Shown one piece after another: positions 51,151 through 53,082 of a stretch of DNA of 53,082 nucleotides; within the stretch, counting starts at the first letter, position 1; every line of letters begins with the position of its first letter. This DNA is from Ignavibacteria bacterium (lineage in GTDB: Bacteria > Bacteroidota > Ignavibacteria > Kapaibacteriales > Kapaibacteriaceae): contig JABMNI010000085.1 of NCBI GenBank assembly GCA_013204605.1, forward strand, positions 1 through 53,082, written 5' to 3'. The translations under genes were made by a program, and so were the position numbers. The notes under the pieces were generated by a model. The model saw nothing but the letters and a program-made list of their open reading frames with translations. It did not search any database and was not told where the DNA came from.

Positions 51151-53013
51151 ATGCAAGACTTCAAACAGCAACTAATTCAATCAAGATGGGCGCATGCGGC
51201 ATTGCTGTTTGCGGCGCTTTTTGTGTTGTACTTGGTAACCTTGGTGCCGGGACTATACTTCACAGATTCTGGCGAGCTGGCCGCTGCCTGTGCTACATGG
51301 GGCGTGGCGCATCCAACTGGGTACCCGTTGTACACGTTGGTTGGTCACATTATTACGTTCCTTCCGTTTAGTACTCCCATTACCTTGCTCAATGCCTTTG
51401 CTTCATTTTGTTGCGCTGCCGGCTGTGGAATTTTTAGCGTGCTGGCGTACAATGTATTGATGCGCACCAATAACCAACTGAAGCCCAACGTTGCAAGACT
51501 TATTGCCATCACCTCGGCAGCGGTTCTTGGCGCAAGCCCGTTAGTATGGCAGCAGGCCACATCGGCCGAGGTGTACAGCTTAAACTTTCTCCTGCTCTGT
51601 GCCACCCTTCTTGCCGTTGAACGCAGCACCGCGCTTCAAAACAAATTCTATTCGCTGAGTGCACTAAGTGGACTCCTCTTCGGACTCATGCTGTGCAATC
51701 ACTTGTCGTCAGTATTTCTCGCCCCGGGCTTAATCCTGCTATGGTCCAGCGGCAGCACCCTCAGGGCCCGCTCCAAAGACGCGCTCTGGATTGTCCTGCC
51801 CGCCCTTCTCGCCCTCTCCCTATACGCCCTCCTACCCTTGCGCAGCGCAGCACTCCCACCTATCAACTGGGGCTGGGTCCACCGCGACTTTGCCTCGTTC
51901 TGGTACCACGTGCGCGGCACTCAGTTCGGCGTGTGGCTGTTCTCCGATCCGAACGTGCTGAACATTAACTCGCGCATTTTCTTTCAGGTTGCCGGCAGCG
52001 CCCTCCTCTACTTCGGACTCGCCTTTTCCGCCATCGGCGCCGTGCTTTTGTACCGCAAACAACGATCTCTGGCAACGGGCTTTGTGGTTCTGATTATTGG
52101 AAATCTTGGAATCTCACTCGGCTATGGAATTCCCGATATCGATTCTTACTTCTTGCCAACCATTACGGTTTTAACATTGCTGTTTGCCTTGGGTTTGCTG
52201 CCGGTTGCAGATAAGCTGAAGAACAACATTACGTATGGACTACTAGCAATTCCAGTTGTAGCCGTGTTGATAAATTTTATGGCGATGGACAAGCACAAAC
52301 ACACATCAGTGAACGACTACTCGGAATGGGTGTTGGAAAATGCCGAACCAAATGCGATTATTATTACGCGTCAGTGGGATTACATGTGTGCCGCCCTCTG
52401 GTACAAACAAGTGGTGGACGGCTACCGTCCCGACGTAACCATAATCGACAAAGAACTCCTTCGGCGCACCTGGTATGCCCCCTACCTCAAACAACTGTAC
52501 CCGCAAGTTTTTGCGCACATTCAGCCGCAAGTTGATGCCTACATGAGCTACCTGCGCGAGTTCGAGCTCGACTCGAAAACGTTTATGGAATCTCAGGCCA
52601 ACACGCAGGTTATTCAGGAACGGTTTATCAGAATGCTGAATGCCTTGCTAGACAGTAATGCCAACCGACCCATCTACGTTACGCCCGAAATTCTGAATGA
52701 GGAAAGGGGCTTTGCAGAGGGTTACAATGGTTATCCTCAGGGTCCGTTGTACCGCCTGACAAAAAATGTCACACAACCACCTCGCACACGCACGGCATGG
52801 TTAAACAAACTAGCCATGGGCGTTCGACTTGCACCCGACAGATTAGATTCCGGAATTCAAAGCGTAACGTTGAATGCCGTTACAAACAGCGCCATGTTTG
52901 AGTTAGAGGGTCGGGCCGACACTGCAGCATTCCGTAGATTACGCAGCGTTGCCGCATTAATCAACAACCGAAGTCAAGCAGTCAGAATGCTCAACGAAAA
53001 ACTACCGTACTGA
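51151..53013 (+). CDS. DUF2723 multi-pass membrane glycosyltransferase-like protein
   Basis: A 620-residue inner-membrane protein. The family signature is GLYFTDSGELAAACATWGVAHPTGYPLYTL (in part), with Asp-Ser-Gly-Glu and His-Pro-Thr-Gly-Tyr-Pro on the first loop, followed by about ten hydrophobic helices to residue 375 and a soluble C-terminal domain (WDYMCAALWYKQVVDGYRPDV). DUF2723 proteins resemble protein O-mannosyltransferases (GT-C fold) and are thought to use polyprenyl-phosphate sugars; an O-glycosylation role is inferred. The last codons (Leu-Pro-Tyr-stop) are inside a 16-bp repeat. Confidence 0.9.
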   Translation: MQDFKQQLIQSRWAHAALLFAALFVLYLVTLVPGLYFTDSGELAAACATWGVAHPTGYPLYTLVGHIITFLPFSTPITLLNAFASFCCAAGCGIFSVLAYNVLMRTNNQLKPNVARLIAITSAAVLGASPLVWQQATSAEVYSLNFLLLCATLLAVERSTALQNKFYSLSALSGLLFGLMLCNHLSSVFLAPGLILLWSSGSTLRARSKDALWIVLPALLALSLYALLPLRSAALPPINWGWVHRDFASFWYHVRGTQFGVWLFSDPNVLNINSRIFFQVAGSALLYFGLAFSAIGAVLLYRKQRSLATGFVVLIIGNLGISLGYGIPDIDSYFLPTITVLTLLFALGLLPVADKLKNNITYGLLAIPVVAVLINFMAMDKHKHTSVNDYSEWVLENAEPNAIIITRQWDYMCAALWYKQVVDGYRPDVTIIDKELLRRTWYAPYLKQLYPQVFAHIQPQVDAYMSYLREFELDSKTFMESQANTQVIQERFIRMLNALLDSNANRPIYVTPEILNEERGFAEGYNGYPQGPLYRLTKNVTQPPRTRTAWLNKLAMGVRLAPDRLDSGIQSVTLNAVTNSAMFELEGRADTAAFRRLRSVAALINNRSQAVRMLNEKLPY

Positions 53014-53082
53014 ATAACTACTGTACTGAATAACTACCGTACTGAATAACTACTGTACTGAATAACTACTGTACTGAATAAC
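53001..53082. repeat. 16-bp tandem repeat array starting inside a stop codon region
   Basis: Five copies of ACTACTGTACTGAATA (with C/T variation) run from 53001 to the window end. The first copy contains the last two codons and TGA stop of the DUF2723 gene. Array continues past the window. Confidence 0.95.

Larger units (their letters stand above)
1..53082. repeat. Dispersed word AAGGGG(G)CTT, about 44 copies
   Basis: By hand count AGGGGCT or AGGGGGCT occurs about 44 times, near-equally on the two strands (about 21 plus, 23 minus). Clear plus-strand copies start at 2053, 3370, 14466, 16719, 26478, 28975, 31109, 32536, 33051, 35410, 38541, 43503, 45991 and 52704. Clear minus-strand copies start at 5047, 7589, 10023, 17886, 18692, 26110, 28807, 31391, 35017, 36836, 42520 and 48023. 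Simple base-4 arithmetic predicts about 8 for both words together. Most copies are inside genes and are read in different frames, as Lys-Pro-Leu, Lys-Gly-Ala, Gly-Gly-Phe/Leu or Lys-Pro-Pro. None lies in the IS element at 5644-6950. The role is unknown; an uptake-signal-like sequence is my inference. Confidence 0.8.

Noticed and set aside
1-53082. Dispersed word as KOPS or Chi
   Set aside because: Both orientations are about equally common across the window; such polar motifs should be skewed.
1-53082. Genetic-code change with TAA/TAG read as Gln
   Set aside because: Dozens of genes end normally at TAA or TAG; only two internal stops were found.

Overview
The window looks like a chromosomal segment of a Gram-negative member of the Bacteroidota/FCB group. 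Several secreted proteins end in type IX secretion (T9SS) type A sorting domains. Outer-membrane beta-barrels, an Omp28-like lipoprotein, a PD40/OmpA protein, a PafA-type phosphatase and a few TAnnTTTG-like promoter elements fit the same group. The gene mix (KirBac channel, YmdB-type phosphoesterase, no PUL/SusCD genes) suggests a deep branch such as Kapabacteria or Ignavibacteria rather than Bacteroidia; that placement is inference. No rRNA, tRNA, CRISPR array or prophage was seen.

Layout. 1-5.6 kb: a 13-bp repeat array, radC, a KirBac channel, a CbpA-like co-chaperone, an orphan MalK/UgpC-type ATPase, a four-helix-bundle protein and a DnaC-like ATPase fragment. 5.64-6.95 kb: an IS3-family element without target duplication that joins two truncated genes. 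7-14.2 kb: a 1324-residue T9SS surface protein, an IS3 relic and a TPR/adenylate-cyclase gene split by one in-frame TAA. 14.2-21.5 kb: a methyltransferase, 3-hydroxybutyryl-CoA dehydrogenase, lgt, T9SS proteins, and an FG-GAP protein split by one in-frame TAG with a partial paralogue beside it. 21.6-31.1 kb: PD40/OmpA protein, beta-barrel protein, rsmB, two lipoproteins, cobalamin adenosyltransferase, YmdB-type phosphoesterase and pyruvate kinase. 31.2-40.2 kb: M16 protease, acyl-CoA dehydrogenase, PafA phosphatase, VIT/vWA T9SS protein and two small membrane proteins. 40.3-44.2 kb: rplU-rpmA, mdh, two envelope proteins and murG. 44.3-53 kb: SPOR protein, Wzi-like barrel, a TlpA / barrel / Omp28 operon, a T9SS protein and a DUF2723 glycosyltransferase-like protein.

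How the genes work together. Most of the window builds or decorates the cell envelope. Lgt matures lipoproteins, MurG makes lipid II, and T9SS delivers and anchors the surface proteins. The TlpA-barrel-Omp28 operon looks like a thiol-redox envelope module. Housekeeping genes (L21/L27, RsmB, Pyk, Mdh, RadC) are interspersed.

The most unusual signals are not genes. First, an octamer-like word, AAGGGG(G)CTT, occurs roughly once per 1.2 kb (about 44 copies by hand count). It lies on both strands, inside genes in all reading frames and between genes, and an inverted pair of it forms a perfect terminator. It is absent from the IS element. This is the pattern of a DNA-uptake signal sequence, and I do not recognise this word as a known one. 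Second, short heptamer arrays of AATTAGN/GGATTAA type sit on or next to the stop codons of six genes and close all reading frames. Third, two genes are interrupted by a single in-frame stop directly after a Gln codon.
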